DNA of 64,000 nucleotides from Streptomyces iranensis (GCF_017874715.1 NZ_JAGGLR010000010.1:1-64000); one strand, 5' to 3'; positions 22,801-30,997 are shown, numbered from the stretch's first letter. Program-made: numbers and translations. Notes: generated by a model not told the origin, from the sequence alone.

Positions 22801-24501
22801 CCGCGACTCGTAGACCATCTCCTCGTCGAGCTCCCCGACCCTCCCGCCGCCCTTCTTGGGGTCGGCGCCCGCCAGGAAGACGCCGAAGAGCCCGCGGTCG
22901 GGGATGGTGCCGCCGGAGGTCACCGCGAGCCGCTGCGCCCCAGGGCGGCCGGTGACCGTATGGGCAACGCGGTCCCACACCAGGCGCGGCCGCAGCTCAG
23001 CGAAGGCGTCGGAGGGGTAGCGCCCGGCGAGCATGTCGAGGACCGAGGTGTACGCCGACTCCGGGAGCGAGGCGAACGGCGCGGCGCGGCGGATCAGGGC
23101 CAGCAGCTCGTCCACGTCCCAGGTGTCCATGGAGGTCATGGCGATCAGCTGCTGGGCGAGCACGTCCAGCGGGTTGGCGGGCACCCGCAGCGACTCGATG
23201 GCGCCCTCGCGCATCCGCTCGGTGACCACCGCGGCCTGCACCAGGTCGCCGCGGTACTTGGGGAAGACGACTCCGGTGGAGACCGCGCCCACCTGGTGTC
23301 CGGCCCGGCCGACCCGCTGCAGCCCGGAGGCCACCGAGGGGGGCGACTCGACCTGGACGACCAGGTCGACCGCGCCCATGTCGATGCCGAGCTCGAGGCT
23401 GGAGGTGGCGACGACGGCGGGCAGCCGGCCCGCCTTGAGGTCCTCCTCGACCAGCGCCCGCTGCTCCTTGGACACCGAGCCGTGGTGCGCGCGGGCAAGC
23501 AGCGCGGGCGCGCCCCGGGCCGCACCGGCCTCGGCCATCACCTCGGCGGGGGAGTGGTCCTCGGGCAGGGCCTCACCGGTGGCCCGCTCGTAGGCGATCT
23601 CGTTCAGCCGGTTGCACAGCCGCTCGGCCAGCCGGCGGGAGTTGGCGAAGACGATGGTGGAGCGGTGGGCCTGGACCAGATCGGTGATCCGCTCCTCCAC
23701 ATGCGGCCAGATCGACGGCCGCTCGCCCGCCTCGCCCTCCTGGGCGGGGGCGCCGCCCAGCTCGCCCAGGTCCTCCACGGGCACGACCACCGACAGGTCG
23801 AACTCCTTGCCCGACGGGGGCTGGACGATCTCCACCTTGCGCCGGGGCGACAGGAACCGCGCCACCTCGTCCACCGGCCGTACGGTCGCGGACAGGCCGA
23901 TGCGCCGGGCGGGGCGCTCGAGCAGCTCGTCGAGGCGCTCCAGGGACAGCGCGAGATGGGCTCCCCGCTTCGTGCCCGCGACGGCGTGGACCTCGTCCAG
24001 GATCACGGTCTCCACCCCGCGCAGCGCCTCCCTGGTGGCGGAGGTGAGCATCAGGAACAGCGACTCGGGGGTGGTGATGAGGATGTCCGGCGGGCGGGTG
24101 GACAGAGCGCGGCGCTCGGCGGCCGGGGTGTCGCCCGAGCGGGTGCCCACCCGGATCTCCGGCTCGGGCATGCCCAGCCGCACCGCCTCCTGGCGGATAC
24201 CGGTCAGCGGGCTGCGCAGATTGCGCTCGACGTCCACCGCCAGGGCCTTCAGCGGGGAGACATAGAGCACCCGGCAGCGCTTCTTCGCCTCGGCGGGCGG
24301 CGGCTCACCGGCCAGCTTGTCCAGGGCCGCCAGGAAGGCGGCCAGGGTCTTGCCCGAGCCGGTGGGGGCGACGACCAGGACGTCCGAGCCCGCGCCGATC
24401 GCCTGCCACGCGCCCTCCTGCGCGGGCGTGGGCGCGGTGAAGGCACCCGTGAACCATCCGCGGGTGGCCGGGGAGAATCCGTCGAGCGCCGAGCCTGCCA
24501 T
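19837..24501 (-). CDS. lhr: Lhr: large ATP-dependent DNA helicase
   Basis: A 1554-residue superfamily-2 helicase of the Lhr type, a 3'-to-5' translocase linked to DNA repair. RecA-like domain 1 has VVAPTGSGKTLAAF (Walker A, about residue 50) and ILDEVHAVAG (DEVH box). Domain 2 has VGRAGHQ. The winged-helix and Lhr-core regions follow, and the long C-terminal extension ends in winged-helix-like segments. The length fits the full Lhr class. The frame is open to 25719, but that part mirrors the divergent araC. ATG 24501 is preferred over ATG 24510, because a RecA-NDp-type promoter places its -10 element seven bases upstream, giving a leaderless mRNA. Confidence 0.93.
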   Translation of the reverse strand: MAGSALDGFSPATRGWFTGAFTAPTPAQEGAWQAIGAGSDVLVVAPTGSGKTLAAFLAALDKLAGEPPPAEAKKRCRVLYVSPLKALAVDVERNLRSPLTGIRQEAVRLGMPEPEIRVGTRSGDTPAAERRALSTRPPDILITTPESLFLMLTSATREALRGVETVILDEVHAVAGTKRGAHLALSLERLDELLERPARRIGLSATVRPVDEVARFLSPRRKVEIVQPPSGKEFDLSVVVPVEDLGELGGAPAQEGEAGERPSIWPHVEERITDLVQAHRSTIVFANSRRLAERLCNRLNEIAYERATGEALPEDHSPAEVMAEAGAARGAPALLARAHHGSVSKEQRALVEEDLKAGRLPAVVATSSLELGIDMGAVDLVVQVESPPSVASGLQRVGRAGHQVGAVSTGVVFPKYRGDLVQAAVVTERMREGAIESLRVPANPLDVLAQQLIAMTSMDTWDVDELLALIRRAAPFASLPESAYTSVLDMLAGRYPSDAFAELRPRLVWDRVAHTVTGRPGAQRLAVTSGGTIPDRGLFGVFLAGADPKKGGGRVGELDEEMVYESRVGDVFTLGTTSWRIEDITRDRVLVSPAPGVPGRLPFWKGDQLGRPLELGRALGAFLREVGALRPEDARLRLLAAGLDAWAAENVIGYLDEQRRACGHVPDDRTIVVERFRDELGDWRVVVHSPFGAQVHAPWALALGARLSERYGIDAQVMHADDGIVLRLPDADLMGLDLLDADPMRQGVEYDTEQSPVGAADVAFDKGEINQIVTDQVGGSALFASRFRECAARALLLPRRDPGKRTPLWQQRRRAAQLLQVASEFGSFPIVLEAVRECLQDVFDVPGLTELMGDIEARRVRLVEVTTPEPSPFARSLLFGYVAQFLYEGDSPLAERRAAALSLDSRLLAELLGQAELRELLDADVLAELEQELQWLTEDRRIKDAEGVADALRVLGPLTAAELAERGAGPGWADDLAGARRAIRVRIASEDHWAAVEDAGRLRDALGTALPVGVPEAFTEPVKDPLGDLLARYARTHGPFTSAQAAARFGLGAAVTEGALHRLAASGRVVQGEFHPSGLGQEWCDAAVLRRLRRRSLASLRHELEPVPPSALAAFLPQWQHLGTHSLRGIDGLVRAVEQLQGAPVPASALEKLVLPSRVSDYTPTMLDELSASGEVVWAGAGALPGKDGWVTLHLADTAPLLLHTPHPLEAGPLHQAVLDSLAGGYGLFFRQIAEQARAAGHEFLDPELAEALWDLVWAGRVTGDTLAPLRSLLGSGRTAGSTAHRAKRTVPRGRYGGLTGRTGRPTASRNGPPTVAGRWSLLPEREPEPTHRAHALARALLDRHGVVTRGAVAAEGVEGGFSAAYRVLSAFEESGQARRGYVIEGLGAAQFAMDGAVDRLRAVSTARDRAAAPAFDGQRGQPRRAFVLASADPANAYGAALPWPDPPADAGHRPGRKAGAMVVLVDGELVLYMERGGKTLLAWPSGEAEAASPEDDARLWTAVEALAESARAGALGSVTVERVNGAQALSSPIGKLLESAGFHPTPRGLRLRP

Positions 24502-24508
24502 GCCCTCC

Positions 24509-24531
24509 ATCGTGCACCGCACCACTGACAA
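24509..24531 (-). promoter_or_regulatory. RecA-NDp (PafBC-type) promoter of lhr
   Basis: Reading the minus strand: TTGTCAGTG (24531-24523), eight bases, then CACGAT (24514-24509). The first part is a perfect match to the mycobacterial RecA-NDp box TTGTCRGTG-N8-TAnnnT. The -10 matches A at position 2 and T at position 6. Seven bases separate it from the ATG at 24501. Confidence 0.7.
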
Positions 24532-24582
24532 TGGACGGAGCCGCAGGTCAGAGGGGGACCGGGCGGGGCGCACAATGGTGCC

Positions 24583-25434
24583 ATGGCCAACCGGGAGAGC
24601 GCGCGGCACTGGCGGTACCCCCAGCTTCCGGGCGTCGACCTGCTGCGTGCCCGCTACATCGACAAGACCTTCGTCTGGCACACCCACGAGACCTTCGTGA
24701 TCGCCGCGATCACCGAGGGCGTCGAGGAGTTCCACCACCGCGGCGCCATCGAGCGCACCGGGCCCGGCGGGCTCGCGCTCATCAACCCGGAGGTGCCGCA
24801 CACCGGACGGGCGGGGGCGCCCGAGGGGTGGGCGTACAGCGTGCTGTACCCGGCCGCGGACCTGGTCGCCGGTATCGCCGCCGAGACGACCACGCTCCGG
24901 GGCACGGCCGGGTTCCGGATCCCCACCGTCGACGACCCCCAGGGGGCGCGGCTGGTCACCGCTGTGCACCGGGCCGCGGAGGAGGGCAACGCGCTCGCCG
25001 CCGACAGCCTGCTGCGCATCGCGCTGGCCCGGTTGCTGCGCGACCACGGCGGCCCGCTCCCCGAGCGCACGGCGCGCACCGCGGGTGCCCGGACGGCGGC
25101 GCGCGCCCGCGCGATCCTCCAGGAGCGGATGGCGGACCCGCCGTCCCTGGAGCGGCTGGCGGCCGAGCTGGGCACCGGTCCCTTCGCCCTCCTGCGCGCC
25201 TTCCGCGCGGTCTACGGGATGCCGCCGCACACCTGGCTCACCGACGCGCGGGTCCGCCGGGCCCGGCGGCAGCTGGACGCCGGGAGCGCGCCCGCTGAGG
25301 TGGCCGTCGCCGTCGGCTTCACCGACCAGTCCCACCTGAACCGTCACTTCACCCGGATCGTGGGGGTGCCACCGGGCGCCTACCGGCGTGAGCGCGCAAG
25401 AACGTACAAGACCGGAGTCGAAGCGCTCTCCTAA
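24583..25434 (+). CDS. AraC-family transcriptional regulator
   Basis: A 283-residue regulator. The N-terminal cupin-like AraC-binding domain (about 5-150) has HTHETFVIAAITEG and a GGLALINPEVPHTG strand typical of ligand sensing. The C-terminal tandem helix-turn-helix (about 170-275) has LERLAAELGTGPFALLRAF and EVAVAVGFTDQSHLNRHF. Its stop is 10 bases before the preferred azlC start, so it probably controls azlCD and perhaps itself. CACAAT ends six bases before the ATG, suggesting a leaderless transcript divergent from lhr. Confidence 0.88.
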   Translation: MANRESARHWRYPQLPGVDLLRARYIDKTFVWHTHETFVIAAITEGVEEFHHRGAIERTGPGGLALINPEVPHTGRAGAPEGWAYSVLYPAADLVAGIAAETTTLRGTAGFRIPTVDDPQGARLVTAVHRAAEEGNALAADSLLRIALARLLRDHGGPLPERTARTAGARTAARARAILQERMADPPSLERLAAELGTGPFALLRAFRAVYGMPPHTWLTDARVRRARRQLDAGSAPAEVAVAVGFTDQSHLNRHFTRIVGVPPGAYRRERARTYKTGVEALS

Positions 25435-25444
25435 AGTGCGCGCT

Positions 25445-26176
25445 GTGTCAGAACAGATAGAGATACGAACCGATCCCGCCACGCCCCCGGCGGACTCGGC
25501 CGTCGTCCGCGACGCCCTGGGCGTCGGTGTCGCGGTCGGACTCTCCGGCTTCGCCTTCGGGGTGACATCGGCGGGCGCCGGGCTCGGCCTGCTGCAGACC
25601 TGTGCGCTCAGCCTGCTGGTCTTCACCGGGGCGTCGCAGTTCGCCCTCGTGGGCGCGCTGGCGGCGGGCGGCAATCCGTTCACCGCCGCCGCCGGGGCGT
25701 TCTTCCTCGGGGTGCGCAACGCCTTCTACGGGCTGCGGCTGTCCGGACTCCTCGGGCTGCCGCGCGCGGTGCGCCCCCTGGCGGCCCAATGGGTCATCGA
25801 CGAGACCTCGGCCGTCGCCCTCGCCCAGCCCGACCGGCGCAGCGCGCGCCTCGGCTTCACCGTCACCGGGCTGACGCTGTACGTCCTGTGGAACCTCACC
25901 ACCCTGATCGGCGCCCTGGGTGCGTCCGCCCTCGGCGACACCGACGCCTGGGGCCTGGACGCCGCCGGGCCCGCCGTCTTCCTCGCCCTGCTGGCCCCCA
26001 TGCTCAGCGGCACCGTCGAACGGGCCGTGGCCGGTCTCGGCGTCCTGCTGGTGCTGCTGTGCCAGCCGGTGCTGCCCGCGGGGGTCCCGGTCCTGGTGGC
26101 TGCGCTCGCCGCTCCCGTCGTCCTTGGGGTGCACGGGCGCATGGCGCGCGGCGCGGAGCCGGGTGAGCGCCGATGA
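25445..26176 (+). CDS. azlC: AzlC-type amino-acid exporter, large subunit
   Basis: A 243-residue membrane protein with about seven hydrophobic helices. It has the AzlC signatures GLSGFAFGV, LVFTGASQFALVG, FFLGVRNAFYG and WVIDETSAVAL. AzlCD pairs export branched-chain amino acids or analogues. GTG at 25445 was chosen. In-frame GTGs at 25436 and 25388 exist, the latter inside araC. There is no strong ribosome site, consistent with coupling to araC. The stop overlaps azlD (ATGA). Confidence 0.88.
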   Translation: MSEQIEIRTDPATPPADSAVVRDALGVGVAVGLSGFAFGVTSAGAGLGLLQTCALSLLVFTGASQFALVGALAAGGNPFTAAAGAFFLGVRNAFYGLRLSGLLGLPRAVRPLAAQWVIDETSAVALAQPDRRSARLGFTVTGLTLYVLWNLTTLIGALGASALGDTDAWGLDAAGPAVFLALLAPMLSGTVERAVAGLGVLLVLLCQPVLPAGVPVLVAALAAPVVLGVHGRMARGAEPGERR

Positions 26177-26475
26177 CCACCTGGATCGCCATCGGCGTCA
26201 CCGCGGCGGGCTGCTACCTGGTCAAGCTGCTGGGCCTCTCGGTGCCCGCCGGGGTCCTGGAGCGCCCGCTCGTCAGGCGTCTGGCCGCGCTGCTGCCCGT
26301 GGCCCTGCTGGCCGCGCTCACCGCCCAGCAGACCTTCAGCGACGGTCGGCACCTCCTCCTGGACGCGAGGGCGGCCGGGCTGGGGGCGGCGGCGCTCGCG
26401 CTGGTGCTCCGCGCCCCCTTCCTGGTCGTGGTCGCCGTGGCCGTCGCCGTCACGGCCGGCGTCCGGGCCCTGTGA
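26173..26475 (+). CDS. azlD: AzlD-type amino-acid exporter, small subunit
   Basis: A 100-residue protein with four hydrophobic segments and the AzlD pattern: an N-terminal helix, RLAALLPVALLAALTAQQ, then two terminal helices. It starts inside the azlC stop (ATGA), so the two subunits are translated together. Only 18 bases separate its stop from the converging gene on the other strand; no terminator hairpin is visible in them. Confidence 0.88.
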   Translation: MTTWIAIGVTAAGCYLVKLLGLSVPAGVLERPLVRRLAALLPVALLAALTAQQTFSDGRHLLLDARAAGLGAAALALVLRAPFLVVVAVAVAVTAGVRAL

Positions 26476-26493
26476 CCTCCCGGACGCCCGCGC

Positions 26494-27489
26494 TCAGATC
26501 CGCCGCCCGTAGGCCCGCAGTGTCAGCAGCGCCTCGATGGTCGCCACCGACCGCCACTCCAGCGTGGCCCCCGGCGTCCAGGCGCGCCGGGGCGGCGGCC
26601 AGCCCCCGTCCTCCTGCTGTGCGGCCAGGAGTGTGTCCAGGAACCGCTCCACCTCGGCGTCCGTGAACCACCGGCGCGCCAGGGAGCCGGGCGTACGGGC
26701 GATGTCGTGCACCTGGAGGGACTCACAGGGCCCCGGCGCCAGGGGGCGGTCCTCTGTGGGGTCGGCGGCCGGGTGGGGCACGATCAGCCGCTCCTCCCGC
26801 ACCCGGCGGCCGAGCCGCTCGGCTGCCGCCTCGGCGCGGGCCCGGTCCGGCACCCCGTCGAGGAAGGTGACGGCGGCGGCGACCTCGTACGGACGCACCG
26901 CCGCGCCGCCCTCCCCCAGGGCGGCGACCGCCGCCCAGCAGAAGTCCGTGGCCCGGAAGAGCCACGCATGCCACACCTCGTTGCGATGCAGCAGTCCCAC
27001 CACCGGCCCGGTGGTCAGCAGATCACCGCGCGGATCGTCCGCCGACGGGACCCAGGGGGCCGCCGGGTAGCCGTGCGGCGAAGGGTGGCAGACGGGCAGT
27101 GCGCCGTCCGGGGTGGACACGGACGTCAGGTAGCGGCACAGGCGCTCCACCCGCTGCCCGCCGCACCGCCCGATCCCGTCGAGCACCCGTAAGGCGTGCA
27201 CGGCGTGCGGCGGCTGGCTCACCGGGCCGCGCAGATCCGGATCCAGCGCATGGCCGTAGCCCCCGTCGGCCCCCAGGTACGTGGTCAGCGCGGTCTCGAC
27301 GGCCTCGGCGCCGCCGCCCAGGAAGTGGTACGCGAATCTGCGCTGCTCCAGCACGCGGGCGGTCAGCCAGACGAACCGCTCGGCGCGGGAGAGCGCGGAG
27401 GACCCGGCCAGCCGGGCCGGGTCGGCGGGTCCGGGCGGGGGCAAGGGGGGCGACGACGGCGAGGAGGGGAGGCTTGCGGATCGATCCAT
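26494..27489 (-). CDS. Prenyltransferase/terpene-cyclase-like alpha-alpha toroid protein, unknown role
   Basis: A 331-residue protein. The helical repeats with GADGGYGHALDPDLRG and AQQEDGGWPPPR resemble the QxDGGW-type repeats of squalene-hopene cyclase and protein prenyltransferase beta subunits. It has no DxDD cyclase motif and about half the length of a true cyclase. The first 25 residues are a Ser/Pro-rich low-complexity leader. It stands alone, converging on azlD. I would call it a toroid-fold protein and not assign a reaction. Confidence 0.65.
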   Translation of the reverse strand: MDRSASLPSSPSSPPLPPPGPADPARLAGSSALSRAERFVWLTARVLEQRRFAYHFLGGGAEAVETALTTYLGADGGYGHALDPDLRGPVSQPPHAVHALRVLDGIGRCGGQRVERLCRYLTSVSTPDGALPVCHPSPHGYPAAPWVPSADDPRGDLLTTGPVVGLLHRNEVWHAWLFRATDFCWAAVAALGEGGAAVRPYEVAAAVTFLDGVPDRARAEAAAERLGRRVREERLIVPHPAADPTEDRPLAPGPCESLQVHDIARTPGSLARRWFTDAEVERFLDTLLAAQQEDGGWPPPRRAWTPGATLEWRSVATIEALLTLRAYGRRI

Positions 27490-27567
27490 GGACAGACCGT
27501 AGGCCGGAAGGCACGGTCGGTAGGGGGCTCACGCACCGGTGCACCCCGGGAGCGCGATACTGGGCGC

Positions 27568-27762
27568 ATGCGGTTGACGGACTTCTGGCAGCGAATGGCG
27601 AATCACTTCGGCGAGGCGTACGCCGACTCCTTCGCGCGCGATCATGTGATGTCGCAACTCGGCGGCCGGACGGTGCACGAGGCGCTGAGGGACGGCTGGG
27701 AGGCCAAGGAGGTCTGGCGCGGGGTCTGCGCCGCGATGGAGATCCCCGAGGGCAGGCGCTGA
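27568..27762 (+). CDS. DUF3046 protein
   Basis: A 64-residue protein of the actinobacterial DUF3046 family, with MRLTDFWQRM, FGEAYADSFARDHVM, and GRTVHEALRDGWEAKEVWRGVC. The function is unknown. The family sits just upstream of recA across actinobacteria, including M. tuberculosis. GATACT at 27556-27561 ends six bases before the ATG, so translation is probably leaderless. The open frame extends upstream to 27196, but that part mirrors the gene on the other strand. Confidence 0.85.
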   Translation: MRLTDFWQRMANHFGEAYADSFARDHVMSQLGGRTVHEALRDGWEAKEVWRGVCAAMEIPEGRR

Positions 27763-27841
27763 GCGGTCCCCGGGCGCTCCGGACGTATCAGCTTCCCGGG
27801 GTGGCCGGATTTCTTCGACCGGTGTACGCCACACTTGCTCC

Positions 27842-29047
27842 GTGGCCCCGACCGAAGAGACCCTCTCCTCCGACGCCGACGACAACCCGAGCGCCGCTCG
27901 GGTCTCCTCGGAATCCCCGCAACCCGCCGCGCGCATGCCGCGCTGGCTGCCGCGCGCCATGGTGCTCGCACTCGCGCTGGTGGCCTGTTTCCGCCTTGCG
28001 ACCTGGGCCTTCGACCAGCTGACCGGGCTGTTGCTGAACATCCTGATCGCGTTCTTCCTGGCGCTCGCGATCGAACCGGCCGTGGACCGGATGGCCGCCC
28101 GGGGCATGCGCCGGGGGCTGGCCACCGGGCTGGTCTTTCTCGCCATCCTCGTCGGCACCGCGGGGTTCTTCACCCTGCTCGGCTCGATGCTCGCCGACCA
28201 GATCATCACCATGGTCCAGGACTTCCCGAAGTACCTCGACGACGTGGTCAGCTGGATCAACGACACGTTCCATACGCATCTGTCGCGTCTGGAGATCCAG
28301 GACAGCCTGCTGCACTCCGACTGGCTCCAGAGCTACGTCAAGAACAGTGCCGACAATGTGCTGGACGTCTCCGCACAGGTGCTCGGCGGGTTGTTCAAGA
28401 CGCTGACGGTGACCCTGTTCGCCTTCTACTTCGCCGCCGACGGCCCCCGGCTGCGCCGCGCCCTGTGCTCGGTGCTGCCGCCGACCCGGCAGGTCGAGGT
28501 GTTGCGCGCGTGGGAGATCGCGGTCGCGAAGACCGGCGGCTACATCTACTCCCGCGGGCTGATGGCCCTGATCTCCGGTGTCGCCCACTACATCCTGCTG
28601 GAGGCCCTGGGTGTGCCCTACGCCCCGGCGCTCGCCGTCTGGGTGGGGCTGATCTCGCAGTTCATCCCGACCATCGGCACCTACCTGGCCGGGGCCCTGC
28701 CGATGCTGATCGCGTTCACCATCGAGCCCTGGTACGCGCTGTGGGTCCTGATCTTCGTCGTGATCTACCAGCAGTTCGAGAACTATCTGCTCCAGCCGAG
28801 GATCACCGCCAGGACGGTGGACATCCATCCGGCCGTGTCCTTCGGATCGGTGATAGCCGGCACCGCGCTGCTGGGCGCCGTGGGCGCGCTGATCGCGATT
28901 CCGGCGACCGCGACACTCCAGGCGTTCCTCGGCGCGTACATCAAGCGCTACGACGTGACCGACGATCCGCGGGTGCACGGGCGCGCGCGGCGGCGCGGAG
29001 TCTCGGCCCTCGCGCGGATGCGCGCCGCGCTGGCGCGGCGTGGTTGA
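27842..29047 (+). CDS. AI-2E family transporter (PerM/TqsA-like)
   Basis: A 401-residue integral membrane protein of the PF01594 family, with about eight transmembrane helices. Signatures include LLLNILIAFFLALAIEPAVDRMAARGMRRG, an extracytoplasmic segment (about 115-180), and the C-terminal QFENYLLQPRI...HPAVSFGSVIAG. Relatives export small molecules or ions; the autoinducer name should not be taken literally. It starts with GTG. Its stop codon lies inside the -35 region of the recA promoter, so read-through into recA is possible. Confidence 0.85.
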   Translation: MAPTEETLSSDADDNPSAARVSSESPQPAARMPRWLPRAMVLALALVACFRLATWAFDQLTGLLLNILIAFFLALAIEPAVDRMAARGMRRGLATGLVFLAILVGTAGFFTLLGSMLADQIITMVQDFPKYLDDVVSWINDTFHTHLSRLEIQDSLLHSDWLQSYVKNSADNVLDVSAQVLGGLFKTLTVTLFAFYFAADGPRLRRALCSVLPPTRQVEVLRAWEIAVAKTGGYIYSRGLMALISGVAHYILLEALGVPYAPALAVWVGLISQFIPTIGTYLAGALPMLIAFTIEPWYALWVLIFVVIYQQFENYLLQPRITARTVDIHPAVSFGSVIAGTALLGAVGALIAIPATATLQAFLGAYIKRYDVTDDPRVHGRARRRGVSALARMRAALARRG

Positions 29048-29073
29048 CACAAAAATCGAACATCCATTCTCAT
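29044..29073 (+). promoter_or_regulatory. LexA-controlled recA promoter with SOS box
   Basis: A perfect -35 hexamer TTGACA (29044-29049) is followed by TCGAACATCCATTC (29056-29069), whose core GAAC-N4-ATTC is the SOS box described for Streptomyces recA. LexA bound here would cover the space between the -35 and -10. The -35 overlaps the stop codon of the preceding gene. Confidence 0.8.
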
Positions 29074-29117
29074 GGAGGCCCCGGCAGTTATCCACAGGCC
29101 GAGGACGACAGGGCCGC

Positions 29118-29140
29118 TTGTCAGTGGCAGGCGCTAGCGT
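29118..29140 (+). promoter_or_regulatory. Second recA promoter, RecA-NDp (PafBC-type)
   Basis: TTGTCAGTG (29118-29126), eight bases, TAGCGT (29135-29140). This matches TTGTCRGTG-N8-TAnnnT in every fixed position. Transcription would begin near 29147, downstream of the LexA-controlled promoter and 37 bases before the recA start codon. Confidence 0.75.
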
Positions 29141-29183
29141 CATGGACGTGAAGCGATCGACTCAAGCAAACCGGGTGGGACCC

Positions 29184-30323
29184 ATGGCAGGAACCGACCG
29201 CGAGAAGGCCCTCGACGCCGCGCTCGCACAGATTGAACGGCAATTCGGCAAGGGCGCCGTGATGCGCATGGGCGACCGGCCGAACGACCCCATTGAGGTC
29301 ATCCCCACCGGGTCGACCGCTCTCGACGTCGCCCTCGGCGTGGGCGGCCTGCCGCGCGGCCGCGTGGTGGAGGTCTACGGCCCGGAGTCCTCGGGTAAGA
29401 CGACCCTGACCCTGCACGCGGTGGCCAACGCCCAGCGGGCGGGCGGCACGGTCGCCTTCGTGGACGCGGAGCATGCCCTCGACCCGGACTACGCGCAGAA
29501 GCTCGGCGTGGACACCGACTCGCTGATCCTGTCCCAGCCGGACAACGGCGAGCAGGCGCTCGAGATCGTGGACATGCTGGTCCGCTCCGGCGCTCTCGAC
29601 CTCATCGTCATCGACTCCGTCGCCGCCCTGGTACCGCGCGCGGAGATCGAGGGTGAGATGGGCGACTCGCACGTCGGTCTCCAGGCCCGGCTGATGAGCC
29701 AGGCGCTCCGTAAGATCACGAGTGCGCTGAACCAGTCCAAGACCACCGCGATCTTCATCAACCAGCTGCGCGAGAAGATCGGCGTCATGTTCGGCTCCCC
29801 GGAGACGACGACCGGTGGCCGGGCGCTGAAGTTCTATGCCTCCGTCCGCATCGACATCCGTCGCATCGAGACCCTCAAGGACGGCACCGACGCGGTCGGC
29901 AACCGCACCCGCTGCAAGGTCGTCAAGAACAAGGTCGCGCCGCCCTTCAAGCAGGCCGAGTTCGACATCCTCTACGGCCAGGGCATCAGCCGCGAGGGCG
30001 GTCTGATCGACATGGGCGTCGAGCACGGCTTCGTCCGCAAGTCCGGCGCCTGGTACACCTACGAGGGCGACCAGCTCGGTCAGGGCAAGGAAAACGCCCG
30101 CAACTTCCTGAAGGACAACCCCGATCTCGCCAATGAGATCGAGAAGAAGATCAAGGAAAAGCTCGGCATCGGAGTGAAGCCCCAGGACCCGGCCGCCGCG
30201 GAGCCCGCCGCGGACGCGGCGGGTGCCGCGGGCGTGGCCGCCGCCGCACCGGCGAAGGCCGTGGCCGCCCCGGCGGCCAAGTCCGGGGCGAAGGCGGCCA
30301 AGACCGCCGCGGCCAAGAGCTGA
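29184..30323 (+). CDS. recA: RecA recombinase
   Basis: A 379-residue strand-exchange ATPase and LexA co-protease. Walker A is GPESSGKTT (67-75), Walker B is LDLIVIDSVAAL, and loop regions include QLREKIGVMFGSPETTTGG. The C-terminal 45 residues are a low-complexity Ala/Lys tail ending in AKTAAAKS, typical of Streptomyces RecA. ATG 29184 (MAGTDREKAL) is the known family start; upstream in-frame codons are ignored. There is no intein, unlike in M. tuberculosis. recX follows after three bases. Confidence 0.98.
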   Translation: MAGTDREKALDAALAQIERQFGKGAVMRMGDRPNDPIEVIPTGSTALDVALGVGGLPRGRVVEVYGPESSGKTTLTLHAVANAQRAGGTVAFVDAEHALDPDYAQKLGVDTDSLILSQPDNGEQALEIVDMLVRSGALDLIVIDSVAALVPRAEIEGEMGDSHVGLQARLMSQALRKITSALNQSKTTAIFINQLREKIGVMFGSPETTTGGRALKFYASVRIDIRRIETLKDGTDAVGNRTRCKVVKNKVAPPFKQAEFDILYGQGISREGGLIDMGVEHGFVRKSGAWYTYEGDQLGQGKENARNFLKDNPDLANEIEKKIKEKLGIGVKPQDPAAAEPAADAAGAAGVAAAAPAKAVAAPAAKSGAKAAKTAAAKS

Positions 30324-30326
30324 TCC

Positions 30327-30938
30327 ATGACACGGCGGACCGAATGGCCGGACGGCCCAGGCCGTCCGGAGCGCCCGGACCGTCCGGACAGCGGCGCCCC
30401 CTCCTTGTCGAGGGCCGAGCAGGGGTCGCCGCCGGGCCCGGAGGAGCAGGCGCGGGCAATCTGCCTGCGCCTGCTCACCGGGACCCCGCGCACTCGTAAG
30501 CAGCTCGCGGACGCGCTGCGCACCCGGGGCATCCCCGATGACGCGGCGCAGGAGGTGCTGTCCCGGTTCGAGGACGTCGGTCTGATCGACGACGCGGCGT
30601 TCGCGGAGGCGTGGGTGGAGTCCCGGCACCACAGCCGAGGGCTCGCCCGGCGGGCGCTCGCCCGGGAGCTGCGCACCAAGGGCGTGGACGCCACCCTGAT
30701 CGACGACGCCGTGGGACAGCTCGACGCCGGTCAGGAGGAGCAGACCGCGCGCGAGCTGGTCGAGCGCAAGCTGAGGGCCACCCGTGGCCTGGACCGGGAG
30801 AAGCGGATACGCCGTCTCGCCGGGATGCTGGCCCGCAAGGGTTACTCCGAGGGGCTGGCACTGCGGGTGGTGCGGTGCGCGCTGGAGGAGGAGGGGGAGG
30901 ACACGGAGCTGCTGGAGCGTCACCTTCCGGATCTCTGA
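30327..30938 (+). CDS. recX: RecX regulatory protein
   Basis: A 203-residue modulator that caps or dismantles RecA filaments. After a Pro/Arg-rich leader of about 35 residues come three-helix RecX repeats: ICLRLLTGTPRTRKQLADALRTRGIPDDAA, GLIDDAAFAEAWVESR and REKRIRRLAGMLARKGYS. It begins three bases after recA in the same operon, so it is induced with recA. This is the standard actinobacterial arrangement. Confidence 0.93.
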   Translation: MTRRTEWPDGPGRPERPDRPDSGAPSLSRAEQGSPPGPEEQARAICLRLLTGTPRTRKQLADALRTRGIPDDAAQEVLSRFEDVGLIDDAAFAEAWVESRHHSRGLARRALARELRTKGVDATLIDDAVGQLDAGQEEQTARELVERKLRATRGLDREKRIRRLAGMLARKGYSEGLALRVVRCALEEEGEDTELLERHLPDL

Positions 30939-30997
30939 GCCTCGGCGGCCGACCTCCGAGAGCTCCAGGCCCGTCCCGGCATCCGAGACGCGGGGCG

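Noticed and set aside
19870..24528. Plus-strand frames opposite lhr (19870-21768 and 22960-24528)
   Set aside because: Mirror translations of the helicase codons, with no start signals or domains.
27788..29143. Minus-strand frame opposite the AI-2E-type gene
   Set aside because: Antisense composition; it would also cross the recA promoter.
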